A stretch of 64,000 nucleotides of DNA from an uncultured Gemmiger sp. (GTDB taxonomy: Bacteria; Bacillota; Clostridia; Oscillospirales; Ruminococcaceae): contig CALXHO010000002.1 in the NCBI GenBank assembly GCA_944388125.1, forward strand, positions 1-64,000, given 5' to 3'. Positions 33,878 to 42,728 of this stretch are shown piece after piece (position 1 is the first letter of the stretch; each line of letters opens with the position of its first letter). The notes beneath the pieces were generated by a model that saw only the letters and a list, made by a program, of their open reading frames with translations, ran no database searches and was not told the DNA's origin. Made by a program: the position numbers and the translations under genes.

Positions 33878-35908
33878 ATGGGTGCCTCGGTGACCAATGC
33901 CGCCGGAGCTTTCTGGCACCGGCAGCGGTATGCACTGGCTGCGGCGCTGCTGGGGGCAATCTTTTTTGTACTGCTGTACGGGGTGCGGGTGCTGGACCCG
34001 ACCAATACGGCTTGGATTCTGAACCTGGGTGGTGATCCGTCACAACATTATCTGGGATGGGAGTTTTACCGACAGAGTGAGGTACATCTGCCGTATCTGG
34101 GTATGTCCTACGCCACGGTATATCCTTACCGCACCAGCATCATTTATACCGATTCCATTCCGCTGCTCGCCCTGATCTTCAAGGCACTCAGTCCGCTTTT
34201 GCCGGAACCTTTCCAGTATCTGGGGATCTGGGGGCTGTTCTGCTTTATGGCGCAGGGCTTTTTCGCCCAGAAGATCACCTGGCGCATCAGCGGGGCAGAG
34301 TCTCGTGGAGAATGGACCCGGCTGGGCACCGTTCTCAGCGCACTGCTGTTTTTGCTGTACCCGGTTCTGACGGTGCGGATGTTCGGGCATACGGCTCTGG
34401 CGGGCAACTGGCTTATCCTCATGGGCATCTGGCTGTGGCTGTGCTGCGGAAATTCCCTGCCCGGCGCCTGTGCCTGGTGGGGACTCATGGGCGTTTTGTG
34501 CGTGGGTGTCCATCAGTATTATCTGCCCATGCTGGGGATTCTGGCAGTGGGCTATGCCGTCTGCCGCATAATGAAGGGCAAAGGCCCGGCACTGGCCCTG
34601 CTGCCGATCCTGTCCTACTGTGTCTGCGCGCTGGCAGAGCTGTTTGTATTGGGAGCCTTTGGAGGAAACTTCTCGGACGAGGCCGCCACAGGATGGAACG
34701 CGGGGGCCGATCCGCTCAACCTGTTCGTCCCGGGCCTGGCCGACAGCTGGGAAGTGGACATCTATATGGGCCTGGGGTGTGTTCTGGCCTGCGCTCTGGC
34801 CGTATGCCTAGGTCTGTTCTTGCTTTTCAGGAAAAAAGCTGTGCGGGGAGGATGCCGCCACTGGCCATGGATTCTTTCCGCCGGCGTGATCACTTTTTTA
34901 GGGCTGCTGGCCGCGGCCTCGAGCTCCATTACGATCGGTGGGGTTCATCTTGTGGATCTGCCGGTACCCGGGCCGGTTCAGGCTTTGTGGGAAATGTTCC
35001 ATGTATGCGGACGCATTGGATGGCTGCCGGGATATCTGCTGGTGGCGTTGGCCTGTGGAATTCTGCTGCGGTTGGGCGGCCGCCTGGGCGTTGCCGGATT
35101 GGCGGTCTGTATTCTGGTACAGGGTGTGTGGAAATCCGGGCAGCTGGAAAGCAAATATCTGCAGTTCCATGATGCGCAGCAATATGTGTATGAATCAGCA
35201 CTGCAGGATGGTGCCTGGGATAGGATCGCGCAAAGCGGACAGTTTGAACATCTGGCGTTTTCCTCCTACCTTGTGGATGTGCCGGAATACTGGTCCCTTG
35301 TGAATTATGCGGTGCAGAATCATTGGACGACCAATTGCTTCTACCTGGCACATATTCAGACCGATCTGATGGAAAACACGCTGGAAGGAGATCTGAATAC
35401 GCTTTCGGCGGATACGTTGTATGTATTCCTGGAACGCAGTGAACTGAACCAGTATTATCTGGCCGGGCAGCTCCACTTCTATCGGATCGACGGAATTCTT
35501 GTGGGAAGCGTTGACCCGCTTCCCCTGCCGGAGGCTGCCTTGGAACCGGCGAAGATGAATCTTTCCCGTTGCTCTTCTCCGGAAGGGCAGAAGACCGTGG
35601 TGGCTGAGGATCAGATTACGATCTTGCCGGGAGAAATGCTTATTTCGGATGAGTGGAAACTGAATCCCAGCACCTATATCGTGACGATTCACGGTGAGAA
35701 TCTGGATCACAGTTACGTTCACAGCGGTTATGAGAACAATGAGGAGGAATGGGTAGACCAGGACATTGTTTTCCTGACCGGAAACGCTGAGGAAATCAGC
35801 TTCCAGATGTCTGTGGGAGAAGTGACCAATCTCTGGAACGTTCAGATCCATACGCTGGATGATACTCCGGTGATTCTTACGGGCATTGACATATCGGTTG
35901 CTGTCTGA
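33878..35908 (+). CDS. DUF6311-like multi-pass membrane protein of lower GC
   Basis: A 676-residue membrane protein whose first loop reads LNLGGDPSQHYLGWEFYRQSEVH, resembling the DUF6311 family of GT-C-like proteins. About 11 helices (residues about 15-420) precede a 250-residue extracytoplasmic C-terminal part rich in beta-strand patterns. GGGAGGAAAAGT precedes the ATG. The DNA, mostly after about 34,100, is visibly AT-richer and uses codons such as ATA and TTG more freely than its neighbours, which suggests acquisition by transfer. A terminator follows. Donor and acceptor are unknown; a surface-glycan role is inferred from the fold. Confidence 0.65.
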   Translation: MGASVTNAAGAFWHRQRYALAAALLGAIFFVLLYGVRVLDPTNTAWILNLGGDPSQHYLGWEFYRQSEVHLPYLGMSYATVYPYRTSIIYTDSIPLLALIFKALSPLLPEPFQYLGIWGLFCFMAQGFFAQKITWRISGAESRGEWTRLGTVLSALLFLLYPVLTVRMFGHTALAGNWLILMGIWLWLCCGNSLPGACAWWGLMGVLCVGVHQYYLPMLGILAVGYAVCRIMKGKGPALALLPILSYCVCALAELFVLGAFGGNFSDEAATGWNAGADPLNLFVPGLADSWEVDIYMGLGCVLACALAVCLGLFLLFRKKAVRGGCRHWPWILSAGVITFLGLLAAASSSITIGGVHLVDLPVPGPVQALWEMFHVCGRIGWLPGYLLVALACGILLRLGGRLGVAGLAVCILVQGVWKSGQLESKYLQFHDAQQYVYESALQDGAWDRIAQSGQFEHLAFSSYLVDVPEYWSLVNYAVQNHWTTNCFYLAHIQTDLMENTLEGDLNTLSADTLYVFLERSELNQYYLAGQLHFYRIDGILVGSVDPLPLPEAALEPAKMNLSRCSSPEGQKTVVAEDQITILPGEMLISDEWKLNPSTYIVTIHGENLDHSYVHSGYENNEEEWVDQDIVFLTGNAEEISFQMSVGEVTNLWNVQIHTLDDTPVILTGIDISVAV

Positions 35909-35921
35909 AGATGCATAAATC

Positions 35922-35962
35922 AAAAACTGCCTTTTTCCGTCAGGGAAAAGGCAGTTTTTTAA
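35922..35962. terminator. Bidirectional terminator
   Basis: AAAAACTGCCTTTT pairs with AAAAGGCAGTTTTT (35922-35959), with T-runs on either strand, between convergent genes. Confidence 0.9.
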
Positions 35963-35989
35963 TTGAGTTTCCTGTGTGCACCGGGACTG

Positions 35990-37057
35990 TTATGCCCCGG
36001 CCAGCGGTGCAAAGAGCACCGCCGCCAGATAGCAGAGATAGACGGCCAGGCAGGCGGCGCCCTGCCAGCGGTAAAGCCTGCGCTTGAACAGGGCAGGCAG
36101 CATGAGCAGCAGCGCCATGACGATGCAGGCGGGGACCTCGTAGGTGCGGAACTGTTCACCCACGGGCAGGCGTTTGCGGTACATCAGGCTGGCCAGCGGC
36201 AGCACCAGGGTGATGTTCAGGATGGCGGCGTTGAGCACATGCATGGGGAAGGTCCACTGGGGGTAGATGCGGCAGCGCTCGGCAAAACGCTTCCAGGCCG
36301 AGCCCAGAGGGTGGTGGAAGGCCTCGGCCAGCAGGGGAAGGGAAAATCCCAGGGACAGCAGTGTGGCCGCCCACAGGGCCTGTATGGTGCCTGTCAGGTT
36401 GGCGAACACCACCGAGGCATAGAGCAGGGAGTAGGCCCCCGCCACCAGCACCGCACCCCCCAGCAGTACGCCGCCCAGGTTGCGCAGGGAGTTTTTCACG
36501 CTCATGGCGGGAAAACGGACGGTGCCGTCGTCCCGGGCGCGGAAGGTCTCCAGAGTGGTGTCCTGCCGGGCGGTGATCAGGTCCATCTCCTCCTCGTAGA
36601 CGATGTGATGCTGGTAGACGATGTTTTCCATCACAAACACCACGAAGAGTCCCATCAGCAGCCCCAAGCCGGTGTAGCTGAGCAGGCCATCCCGCACAAA
36701 GAGCAGCAGCACCGCGCAGGAACCCAGCAGGATCAGGCATTTGCGGGTGAGCTCCCCCCGGTCGACGATGACGTCCCGGCGCAGCAGGCAGACGGCCAGC
36801 ACCAGTCCCACATCGGCCACCGCACCGGCCAGGGCCGTGCCCACTGCCAGGGCGGTGATGGATAGCCCCGAGGCCAGAAAGGCCAGCATCAGCTGGGGCA
36901 GGGCGATGCACAGGCTGGCCACCGTGGCGCTCACCACCCACATGGGGAAGCCGCACAGGGCAAAGCACCAGGTGGAGCAGCGCCCGGCCAGGCGGCTGCC
37001 GACGGCGGCCAGTACCATGCCCAGCAGGTACAGCACAAAGGACAGAAAGACGATCAT
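35990..37057 (-). CDS. Membrane protein resembling CaCA-type cation exchangers, degenerate motifs
   Basis: A 355-residue protein with about ten hydrophobic helices in two halves, like the YrbG/CaCA sodium-calcium exchanger family. The alpha-repeat positions are recognisable but altered: ITALAVGTALAGAVADVGLVLAV in the first half and LLSLGFSLPLLAEAF in the second, where ion-binding exchangers have GTSxPE. The glutamates needed for ion binding are therefore missing or displaced, so transport may be lost or changed. ATG 37057 follows AGGAGG about 11 bases away; the ATG at 37087 is an alternative. Its family membership is not certain. Confidence 0.5.
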   Translation of the reverse strand: MIVFLSFVLYLLGMVLAAVGSRLAGRCSTWCFALCGFPMWVVSATVASLCIALPQLMLAFLASGLSITALAVGTALAGAVADVGLVLAVCLLRRDVIVDRGELTRKCLILLGSCAVLLLFVRDGLLSYTGLGLLMGLFVVFVMENIVYQHHIVYEEEMDLITARQDTTLETFRARDDGTVRFPAMSVKNSLRNLGGVLLGGAVLVAGAYSLLYASVVFANLTGTIQALWAATLLSLGFSLPLLAEAFHHPLGSAWKRFAERCRIYPQWTFPMHVLNAAILNITLVLPLASLMYRKRLPVGEQFRTYEVPACIVMALLLMLPALFKRRLYRWQGAACLAVYLCYLAAVLFAPLAGA

Positions 37058-37096
37058 GGTTTTTACATCCTCCTGCGGGGTTGACATCCCGGAATG

Positions 37097-37138
37097 AAAA
37101 ACGGCGCACCGGCAGGGAAACCCCTTGCCGGTGCGCCG
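37097..37138 (-). terminator. Second terminator after proS
   Basis: CGGCGCACCGGCA (37102-37114) pairs with TGCCGGTGCGCCG (37126-37138). On the minus strand it is followed by TTTTTCATT. Confidence 0.8.
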
Positions 37139-37150
37139 AAACGGTCATGG

Positions 37151-37201
37151 AAAAAACAGTCCGCTGCGGGTACGGCGGCCCGGACATCCGGTCAGCGGAC
37201 G
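37151..37201 (-). terminator. First terminator after proS
   Basis: GTCCGCTG (37159-37166) pairs with CAGCGGAC (37193-37200), followed on the minus strand by TGTTTTTTCC. The two hairpins are in tandem. Confidence 0.75.
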
Positions 37202-37214
37202 GCACCGGCGTCGA

Positions 37215-38654
37215 TCAGTAGGCGATGCCCCAGACGACCATCGTCTTGGCGGGCTTGCCGCAGATGGGGCAGACGTCGGAGAGATGTTCCTGGGCGAAAG
37301 GCATGCAGCGGCTGGACAGACCGGCCTTCTCCTTCATGGCTTCCTCGCAGGCCACATCGCCGCACCACATGGTCTTGATGAAACCGGTCTTGGTCTTGAC
37401 CAGCTCCAACACCTCGTCCATGGTGGTGGCGGCAAAGGTGCGGGCCTCGCGGTTTTCCAGGGCGCGGTCGTACAGCGCCTTGGCCAGAGCCTCCAGCGCG
37501 GCGGGGATAGCGGTGGGCAGATCCTCCAGCTTGACGAACTGCTTTTCGCGGTTGTCCCGGCGGACCAGCACGCACTGGCCCTGCTCCAGGTCACGGGGGC
37601 CGACCTCAATGCGCAGAGGCACGCCCTTCATCTCCCACTGGCTGAACTTCCAGCCGGGGGCCTTGTCGCTGTCGTCCAGCTTGACCCGGGCCACGTTCTT
37701 CAGGCTGTCGGCCAGCTCCCGGGCCTTCTCCAGAACGCCGGGCTTGTGGGCGGCAACGGGAACGATGACCACCTGGATGGGGGCGATGGCCGGGGGCAGG
37801 ATCAGGCCGTCGTCATCGCCGTGGGTCATGATGATGGCGCCGATGAGACGGGTGGTGCAGCCCCAGGAGGTCTGGTAGGGGTACTGCAGGGTGTTGTCCC
37901 GGCCGGTGAAGGTCACGTCGTAGGCGCGGCTGAACTTGTCGCCGAAATAGTGGCTGGTGCCGCTCTGCAGCGCCTTGCCGTCCTTCATCATGGCCTCGAT
38001 GGTGTAGGTGGCCTCGGCGCCGGCAAACTTTTCCTTGTCGGTCTTGCGGCCCTTGATGACGGGAATGCACAGGTCGTGCTCGCAGAAATCGGCGTAGCAG
38101 TTCAGCTGCTGCTCGGTCTCGGCCTCGGCCTCGGCCTGGGTCTCGTGGATGGTGTGGCCTTCCTGCCACCAGAACTCACGGGTGCGCAGGAAGGGACGGG
38201 TGGTCTTTTCCCAGCGGACGACGCTGCACCACTGGTTGTACAGCATGGGCAGGTCGCGGTAGCTCTGGAGCACCCGGGCAAAGTGGTCGCAGAACATGGT
38301 CTCGCTGGTGGGGCGCACCGCAAGGCGCTCCTCCAGGGGCTCGGAGCCGCCGGTGGTGACCCAGGCGACCTCGGGGGCAAAGCCGTTGACCAGCTCGCCC
38401 TCCTTCTTGAGCAGACTCTCGGGGATCAGCATGGGCATGGCCACGTTCTCGTGGCCGGTGGCCTTGAAGCGGGCATCCAGATCCTGCTGGATGTTCTCCC
38501 AGATGGCATAGCCGTAGGGGCGCAGCACTGTAAAGCCCTTGACGCTGGAATACTCCACCAGCTCGGCCTTTTTGCAGATGTCGGTGTACCACTGTGCAAA
38601 GTCGACTTCCTGCGCAGTGATCGCCTCGACCAGTTTCTTCTTGTCCTTTGCCAT
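37215..38654 (-). CDS. proS: Prolyl-tRNA synthetase, short (archaeal/eukaryote-like) type
   Basis: A class II synthetase charging tRNA-Pro. At 479 residues it is the short type without the inserted editing domain. Motif 2 is seen around [26 protein letters not shown] and motif 3 near its end of the catalytic domain ([23 protein letters not shown]). An anticodon-binding domain follows. The C-terminal zinc-binding-like extension carries CGDVAC and [10 protein letters not shown] and ends with the usual aromatic residue (WGIAY). GAGGAG precedes the ATG. No T-box structure fits in the 100-base gap upstream. Confidence 0.95.
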   Translation of the reverse strand: MAKDKKKLVEAITAQEVDFAQWYTDICKKAELVEYSSVKGFTVLRPYGYAIWENIQQDLDARFKATGHENVAMPMLIPESLLKKEGELVNGFAPEVAWVTTGGSEPLEERLAVRPTSETMFCDHFARVLQSYRDLPMLYNQWCSVVRWEKTTRPFLRTREFWWQEGHTIHETQAEAEAETEQQLNCYADFCEHDLCIPVIKGRKTDKEKFAGAEATYTIEAMMKDGKALQSGTSHYFGDKFSRAYDVTFTGRDNTLQYPYQTSWGCTTRLIGAIIMTHGDDDGLILPPAIAPIQVVIVPVAAHKPGVLEKARELADSLKNVARVKLDDSDKAPGWKFSQWEMKGVPLRIEVGPRDLEQGQCVLVRRDNREKQFVKLEDLPTAIPAALEALAKALYDRALENREARTFAATTMDEVLELVKTKTGFIKTMWCGDVACEEAMKEKAGLSSRCMPFAQEHLSDVCPICGKPAKTMVVWGIAY

Positions 38655-38713
38655 GATTCAAAACTCCTCACATGATGCACAATGCCCGGCAAGGCAAACT
38701 GTGCAGATATAAC

Positions 38714-38748
38714 AAAAAGGCCCCTGCAAGCGTCTTACGCCGCAGGGG
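38714..38748 (-). terminator. Terminator of acpP
   Basis: CCCCTGC (38721-38727) pairs with GCAGGGG (38742-38748), with an inner stem. On the minus strand TTTTTG follows. Confidence 0.8.
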
Positions 38749-38756
38749 AATCCGTT

Positions 38757-38993
38757 TCAGATCCGATCCTCAACGTACTGAACGACGTCGCCCACGGTGT
38801 GGAAATTCTCGATCTCCTCATCGGGGATGTCGACGCCGAATTCATCGGACAGGGTGGTGATCATGTCCACGACGTCCAGACTGTCAGCACCGAAATCCTC
38901 CACGATATCGCTGTCGGGAGTGATCTTTTCGGGGTCAACGTCAAGCTGGTCGGCCAGATATTCGCGGATGCGCTCAAAAACCTCGGATTCCAT
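38757..38993 (-). CDS. acpP: Acyl carrier protein
   Basis: A 78-residue acidic acyl carrier protein. The phosphopantetheine serine lies in EDFGADSLDVVDM, the DSL motif. The length is exactly typical when translation starts at ATG 38993, 10 bases after AGGAG; the ATG at 39002 is only one base from the site. It carries growing acyl chains for fatty acid synthesis. No fab genes adjoin it; proS lies downstream past a terminator. Its promoter is close to consensus, in line with high expression. Confidence 0.95.
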   Translation of the reverse strand: MESEVFERIREYLADQLDVDPEKITPDSDIVEDFGADSLDVVDMITTLSDEFGVDIPDEEIENFHTVGDVVQYVEDRI

Positions 38994-39074
38994 TTCGTGC
39001 ATTCTCCTTTTGTCCGTCCGCCACGCCGCGGGCGCGGCATATTCTCATCTATAACAAGACGATTGCTACTAAAT

Positions 39075-39103
39075 TTTATAGCGTATCCATACCCGCTTGT
39101 CAA
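39075..39103 (-). promoter_or_regulatory. Strong promoter for acpP
   Basis: Minus strand TTGACA (39103-39098), 17 bases, TATAAA (39080-39075). The -35 is perfect. Confidence 0.85.
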
Positions 39104-39162
39104 GGGCTGTCCGGGCGGCGGGCGGAAACTTTTTGTGCCCTGTCGGGCAAAAACGGTTTTTC

Positions 39163-39191
39163 TTGTCTCGTGGTACGACACACGGTATAAT
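39163..39191 (+). promoter_or_regulatory. Promoter for dapF
   Basis: TTGTCT (39163-39168), 17 bases, TATAAT (39186-39191), divergent from acpP. Confidence 0.78.
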
Positions 39192-39260
39192 AAGGTCAGT
39201 ATCCCATCAAGACCGGCGCCCCATTCCCGGCGCCCGAACGCAATACAGGAGGACAATCCC

Positions 39261-40115
39261 ATGCGTATTTCCTTTACCAAAATGCACGGATGCGGCAATG
39301 ACTATATCTATCTCGACTGCCGGCAGACCGGCCTGCCCGAACAGGTGGCGGACTGGTCGGTGAAACTGTCTCCCCGCCATACGGCGGTGGGGGCGGACGG
39401 CATCATCTGCATCTGCCCGCCCCAGACCTCCGGCGCCGACGCCACCATGCGCATCTTCAACGCCGACGGCTCGGAGGGCAGGATGTGCGGCAACGGCGTG
39501 CGCTGCGTGGCCGAATATCTTTACACCCACGGAATGGCCAAAGACCCGCTGGAGATCGACACCCTGTCCGGCCGCAAGACGCTGCACCGCCTGGGTGAGG
39601 GCCGCTGGCAGGCGGAGATGGGCCAGTTCTCCGCCATGGCGGCGGACCTGCCCGCTGTGGGCGTGGGGGAGGGGCCCCTGGTCCACATGACGGTGGAGGC
39701 CGCCGGCCGCAGATGGGACGCTGCGGGCGTCAGCATGGGCAACCCCCACTGCGTCATCCAGTGGCCGGATGAAGAGACCCTGCCCACCGGCATGGAGCTG
39801 GCGGCCATGGGCCCCGCCTTTGAGAAGAACAAGCTCTTCCCCGAGGGCATCAACACCGAGTTTGTCTATGTCCGGGACGCCACTCACCTGAAGATGCGGG
39901 TGTGGGAGCGGGGCAGCGGCGAGACCATGGCCTGCGGCACCGGCGCCTGTGCCTCCGCCGTGGCCATGGTGCTGCGGGGCATCAGCCCTCGGGATGTGCC
40001 CATCGAGATCGAGCTTTTGGGCGGCAAGCTGGAGATCACCGTCTGCAGCGATGACCATGTGCTCATGTCCGGCCCCACCGCGACCGCCTTCACCGGCGAG
40101 GCGGAGGTGGACTGA
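39261..40115 (+). CDS. dapF: Diaminopimelate epimerase
   Basis: DapF turns LL-diaminopimelate into the meso form for lysine and peptidoglycan. The 284-residue protein has both catalytic cysteines, in GRMCGNGVRC and MACGTGACAS, and the N-terminal FTKMHGCGNDYIYLD. AGGAGG lies 8 bases before ATG 39261. It is followed after 39 bases by an MBOAT acetyltransferase gene with no terminator between. The enzyme for the preceding step, DapL, is encoded 2.6 kb downstream. Confidence 0.96.
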   Translation: MRISFTKMHGCGNDYIYLDCRQTGLPEQVADWSVKLSPRHTAVGADGIICICPPQTSGADATMRIFNADGSEGRMCGNGVRCVAEYLYTHGMAKDPLEIDTLSGRKTLHRLGEGRWQAEMGQFSAMAADLPAVGVGEGPLVHMTVEAAGRRWDAAGVSMGNPHCVIQWPDEETLPTGMELAAMGPAFEKNKLFPEGINTEFVYVRDATHLKMRVWERGSGETMACGTGACASAVAMVLRGISPRDVPIEIELLGGKLEITVCSDDHVLMSGPTATAFTGEAEVD

Positions 40116-40154
40116 TCCGCCCTGTCCGATCCTGACACACAACGGGAGTGACCC

Positions 40155-41564
40155 ATGAGTTTTTCCTCAGTCCAGTTTCTCTTTGCCTTCCTGCCCCTGG
40201 CCTGGGCAGCCTATTACCTTTTGCCCCCGCGGGTGCGCAACGCCGTGCTGGCGGTGTTCAGCCTGGTGTTCGTCATCTGGGCGGGCTGGCGGGGCACGGC
40301 CATCCTGCTGGCCTTCACCGCCTTCAACTGGGCGGCAGGGCTGCTCATCGGCCGGGCATCCCGCAAGCGGGCGCTGCTCACGGCTGCGGTGGTCTGCAAC
40401 CTGGCGGCGCTGGGATTTTTCAAGTACGCAGGTTTTGTCACCGAAAACATCAACGCCCTGCTGCCCGGCGCATTGCCGGTGCTGTCGGTAGCCATGCCCC
40501 TGGGCATCAGTTTTTATACCTTCCAGGGGATCAGCTATTGCGTGGACACGGCCCGGGGGGACATTGCGCCCACCCGCAACCCCCTCCGCTTTTTCCTTTA
40601 TATGGCTTTCTTTGCCCATGTCAGTTCGGGGCCCATCCTGCGCTGGAGCGATCAGCAAACCGCCCTCGATCCCCGCGCCCCCGGACGCCGGGTGGATGCC
40701 GCCCGCTTCTGCAACGGCATCCAGCGGTTCACCCTGGGCCTTGCCAAAAAAGCCCTGCTGGCCGATCCCCTGGGCTCGGTGTACGCGGCGGTGAATTCCG
40801 CCCCCGCCCAGACTCTGCCCGCCCCGGTGTTGTTTGCCGGGGCAACAGCTTTTTTCTTCCAGCTCTACTATGATTTCTCCGGATACAGCGATATGGCCGT
40901 GGGTCTGGGGGAAATGTTCGGCCTCACCATGCCCGAAAACTTCGACTACCCCTATCTCTCCCGCACGGTGGGCGAGTTCTGGCGGCGGTGGCACATGACG
41001 CTGGGCGCCTGGTTCCGGCGGCATCTCTACTTCCCCCTGGGCGGCAGCCGATGCAGCCTGGGCCGCACCTGCCTCAACCTGTTTGTGGTATTTCTCTGCA
41101 CCGGCATCTGGCACGGGGCCGCCTGGCAGTATGTGGCCTTCGGCGTGTGGCACGGCCTTCTTGCCTGTGCCGAGCGCCTGGGCCTTGCCAGGCGCCTGGA
41201 AAAGCTGCCCGGCTGGGTCAGCCACGTCTATCTGGTGGCGGCGGTGTGGATCGGCTTTGTCTTTTTCGGCGCCAACGGCCTGGGCCAGGCCCTGGCTGCC
41301 CTGCGGGGAATGTTCACCCTGCAGGCGGGCAATCCCGGCATGACCTTCGCCGCCTTTGTGGGGCCGAAGGAATGGCTGCTCTTTGCCGCGGCGGTGCTTT
41401 TCTGCGGACCGCTGCAGGCCATCTTCCCCCGGCTGCGCAGCTGGGCCCGGGACGGCCGCAGCCCCCGCCCCCTTACCATGGCCCTGCTGGCGGTGCTGCT
41501 GTTCTTCAGCATCGTGCAGGTCACGGCGGGCAACTATCAGGCCTTCATCTATGCACAGTTCTAA
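40155..41564 (+). CDS. MBOAT family O-acyltransferase (AlgI/DltB-like)
   Basis: A 469-residue membrane-bound O-acyltransferase with about ten helices. It has the AlgI-type segments MPLGISFYTFQGISYCVD, DFSGYSDMAVGLGEMFG and FWRRWHMTLGAWFRRHLYFPLGG. The catalytic histidine is H320 in GIWHGAAWQYVAFGVWHG. Such proteins pass acetyl groups from the cytoplasm across the membrane to a partner that modifies a polysaccharide. The partner is probably the next gene, 10 bases on. GGGAGTGACCC precedes the ATG. The polymer acetylated is unknown. Confidence 0.9.
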   Translation: MSFSSVQFLFAFLPLAWAAYYLLPPRVRNAVLAVFSLVFVIWAGWRGTAILLAFTAFNWAAGLLIGRASRKRALLTAAVVCNLAALGFFKYAGFVTENINALLPGALPVLSVAMPLGISFYTFQGISYCVDTARGDIAPTRNPLRFFLYMAFFAHVSSGPILRWSDQQTALDPRAPGRRVDAARFCNGIQRFTLGLAKKALLADPLGSVYAAVNSAPAQTLPAPVLFAGATAFFFQLYYDFSGYSDMAVGLGEMFGLTMPENFDYPYLSRTVGEFWRRWHMTLGAWFRRHLYFPLGGSRCSLGRTCLNLFVVFLCTGIWHGAAWQYVAFGVWHGLLACAERLGLARRLEKLPGWVSHVYLVAAVWIGFVFFGANGLGQALAALRGMFTLQAGNPGMTFAAFVGPKEWLLFAAAVLFCGPLQAIFPRLRSWARDGRSPRPLTMALLAVLLFFSIVQVTAGNYQAFIYAQF

Positions 41565-41574
41565 GGAGGGCGGT

Positions 41575-42630
41575 ATGCTGAAAAAAATATGGATCGCCCT
41601 CTTCTGCGGGGTGCTGGGGCTGAGCTTTCTCATTTTTAATGTGTTCAGCAAGCAGCTTTCGGGGGACAACCACGAAAACCGCCTGCTCACCGGCCTGCCC
41701 CAGGTACTGCAAAGCCCTCTTGCCCAGCTGCCCGACCAGCTGGACAGCTTCCTGGCCGACAATTCCCCCTTCCGGTATCAGCTGGTCTCCCTCAGCGCCA
41801 ACCTGAACTATCTGCTCTTCGGCAAAACCGAGAGCGACCAGGTCCTGGCGGGCCGTGACGGCTGGCTCTTTTATAAGGATGGCCCCGACGCCGCCCGCCC
41901 GGTGGCCAACTATCAGGGCCTGCCCGAGACCTTCGACAGTGAGGAGACCCTGGCCGCAGCGGCGGCTTCCCTTGACCGTCTGGCCGCTACCCTGGCGGAA
42001 AACGGCTGCACCCTGGTGCTGGATATCACCCCGTCCAAGGACCGGGTCTACCAGGAGTACATGCCGGACGCCTATCCCATCGTCAACACCGAAAACCGCA
42101 CCGACCGCCTTGTGGCCTACCTGCGGCAGCACTGCACCACCCCGGTGAGCTGGCAGTACGATGCCCTCCGCACCCGGGCCCTGGCCGACCCCGATTCGCT
42201 GCTCTACTACAAGACCGACACCCACTGGAACGGCAGGGGCGCGGTGCTGGGGCTGGACGGGGTGCTGTCGGCCGCTGGAATGGACGCGGTGGACTTTGAC
42301 GAATACGAATTTGCCGAGACCGGGATCACCACCGGGGATTTGTCCAACGTCTCGGCGCTCTACACCCTGCTGCCGGAGGAATCCACCTGGACAGCGGAAA
42401 ATTATGGGGAACTCTATGAGATGGACCCCCGCACCGTGGGTGTGCTGGGGGACAGCTTCAGCGAGTACTACATGCCCTATTTGCAGCAGCGGTTTGACCA
42501 GTGCTGGCGCCTGACCGCCGAGGACAGCCTGACCCCGGCCAAGGCCGCCGACCCGGGCTGCGACCTGATGATCCTGGAACTGACCGAGCGCAATCTGGAC
42601 CTTTTGCTCCGGCTGCTGGCGCAGTTTTGA
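41575..42630 (+). CDS. AlgX/DHHW-family SGNH-like O-acetyltransferase partner
   Basis: A 351-residue protein with one N-terminal membrane anchor (residues about 4-24) and an extracytoplasmic AlgX/AlgJ-like SGNH hydrolase-fold domain. The family motif is TDTHWNGRGA with D215 and H217. The GDSFS segment near residue 291 would supply the serine. It normally takes acetyl groups from an MBOAT protein and attaches them to a polysaccharide, which fits its place 10 bases after the MBOAT gene. AAGGAGGG precedes ATG 41575. No terminator separates it from dapL, which has its own -10 element. Confidence 0.85.
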   Translation: MLKKIWIALFCGVLGLSFLIFNVFSKQLSGDNHENRLLTGLPQVLQSPLAQLPDQLDSFLADNSPFRYQLVSLSANLNYLLFGKTESDQVLAGRDGWLFYKDGPDAARPVANYQGLPETFDSEETLAAAAASLDRLAATLAENGCTLVLDITPSKDRVYQEYMPDAYPIVNTENRTDRLVAYLRQHCTTPVSWQYDALRTRALADPDSLLYYKTDTHWNGRGAVLGLDGVLSAAGMDAVDFDEYEFAETGITTGDLSNVSALYTLLPEESTWTAENYGELYEMDPRTVGVLGDSFSEYYMPYLQQRFDQCWRLTAEDSLTPAKAADPGCDLMILELTERNLDLLLRLLAQF

Positions 42631-42660
42631 ACAGCCGGGACTTTCCCCGGCGGGACAACT

Positions 42661-42670
42661 GTGCTATAAT
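42661..42670 (+). promoter_or_regulatory. Extended -10 promoter for dapL
   Basis: TGC followed by a perfect TATAAT (42665-42670); the -35 position holds only TTTCCC. Confidence 0.65.
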
Positions 42671-42728
42671 CAAATCAGAACTGTTTAGGTTTACGGCGGC
42701 GGATGCCGCCGGGAGGGGAGATAACAGT

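Noticed and set aside
38655..38756. T-box leader for prolyl-tRNA synthetase
   Set aside because: The gap is only about 100 bases and contains the acpP terminator. No T-box antiterminator or specifier loop fits.
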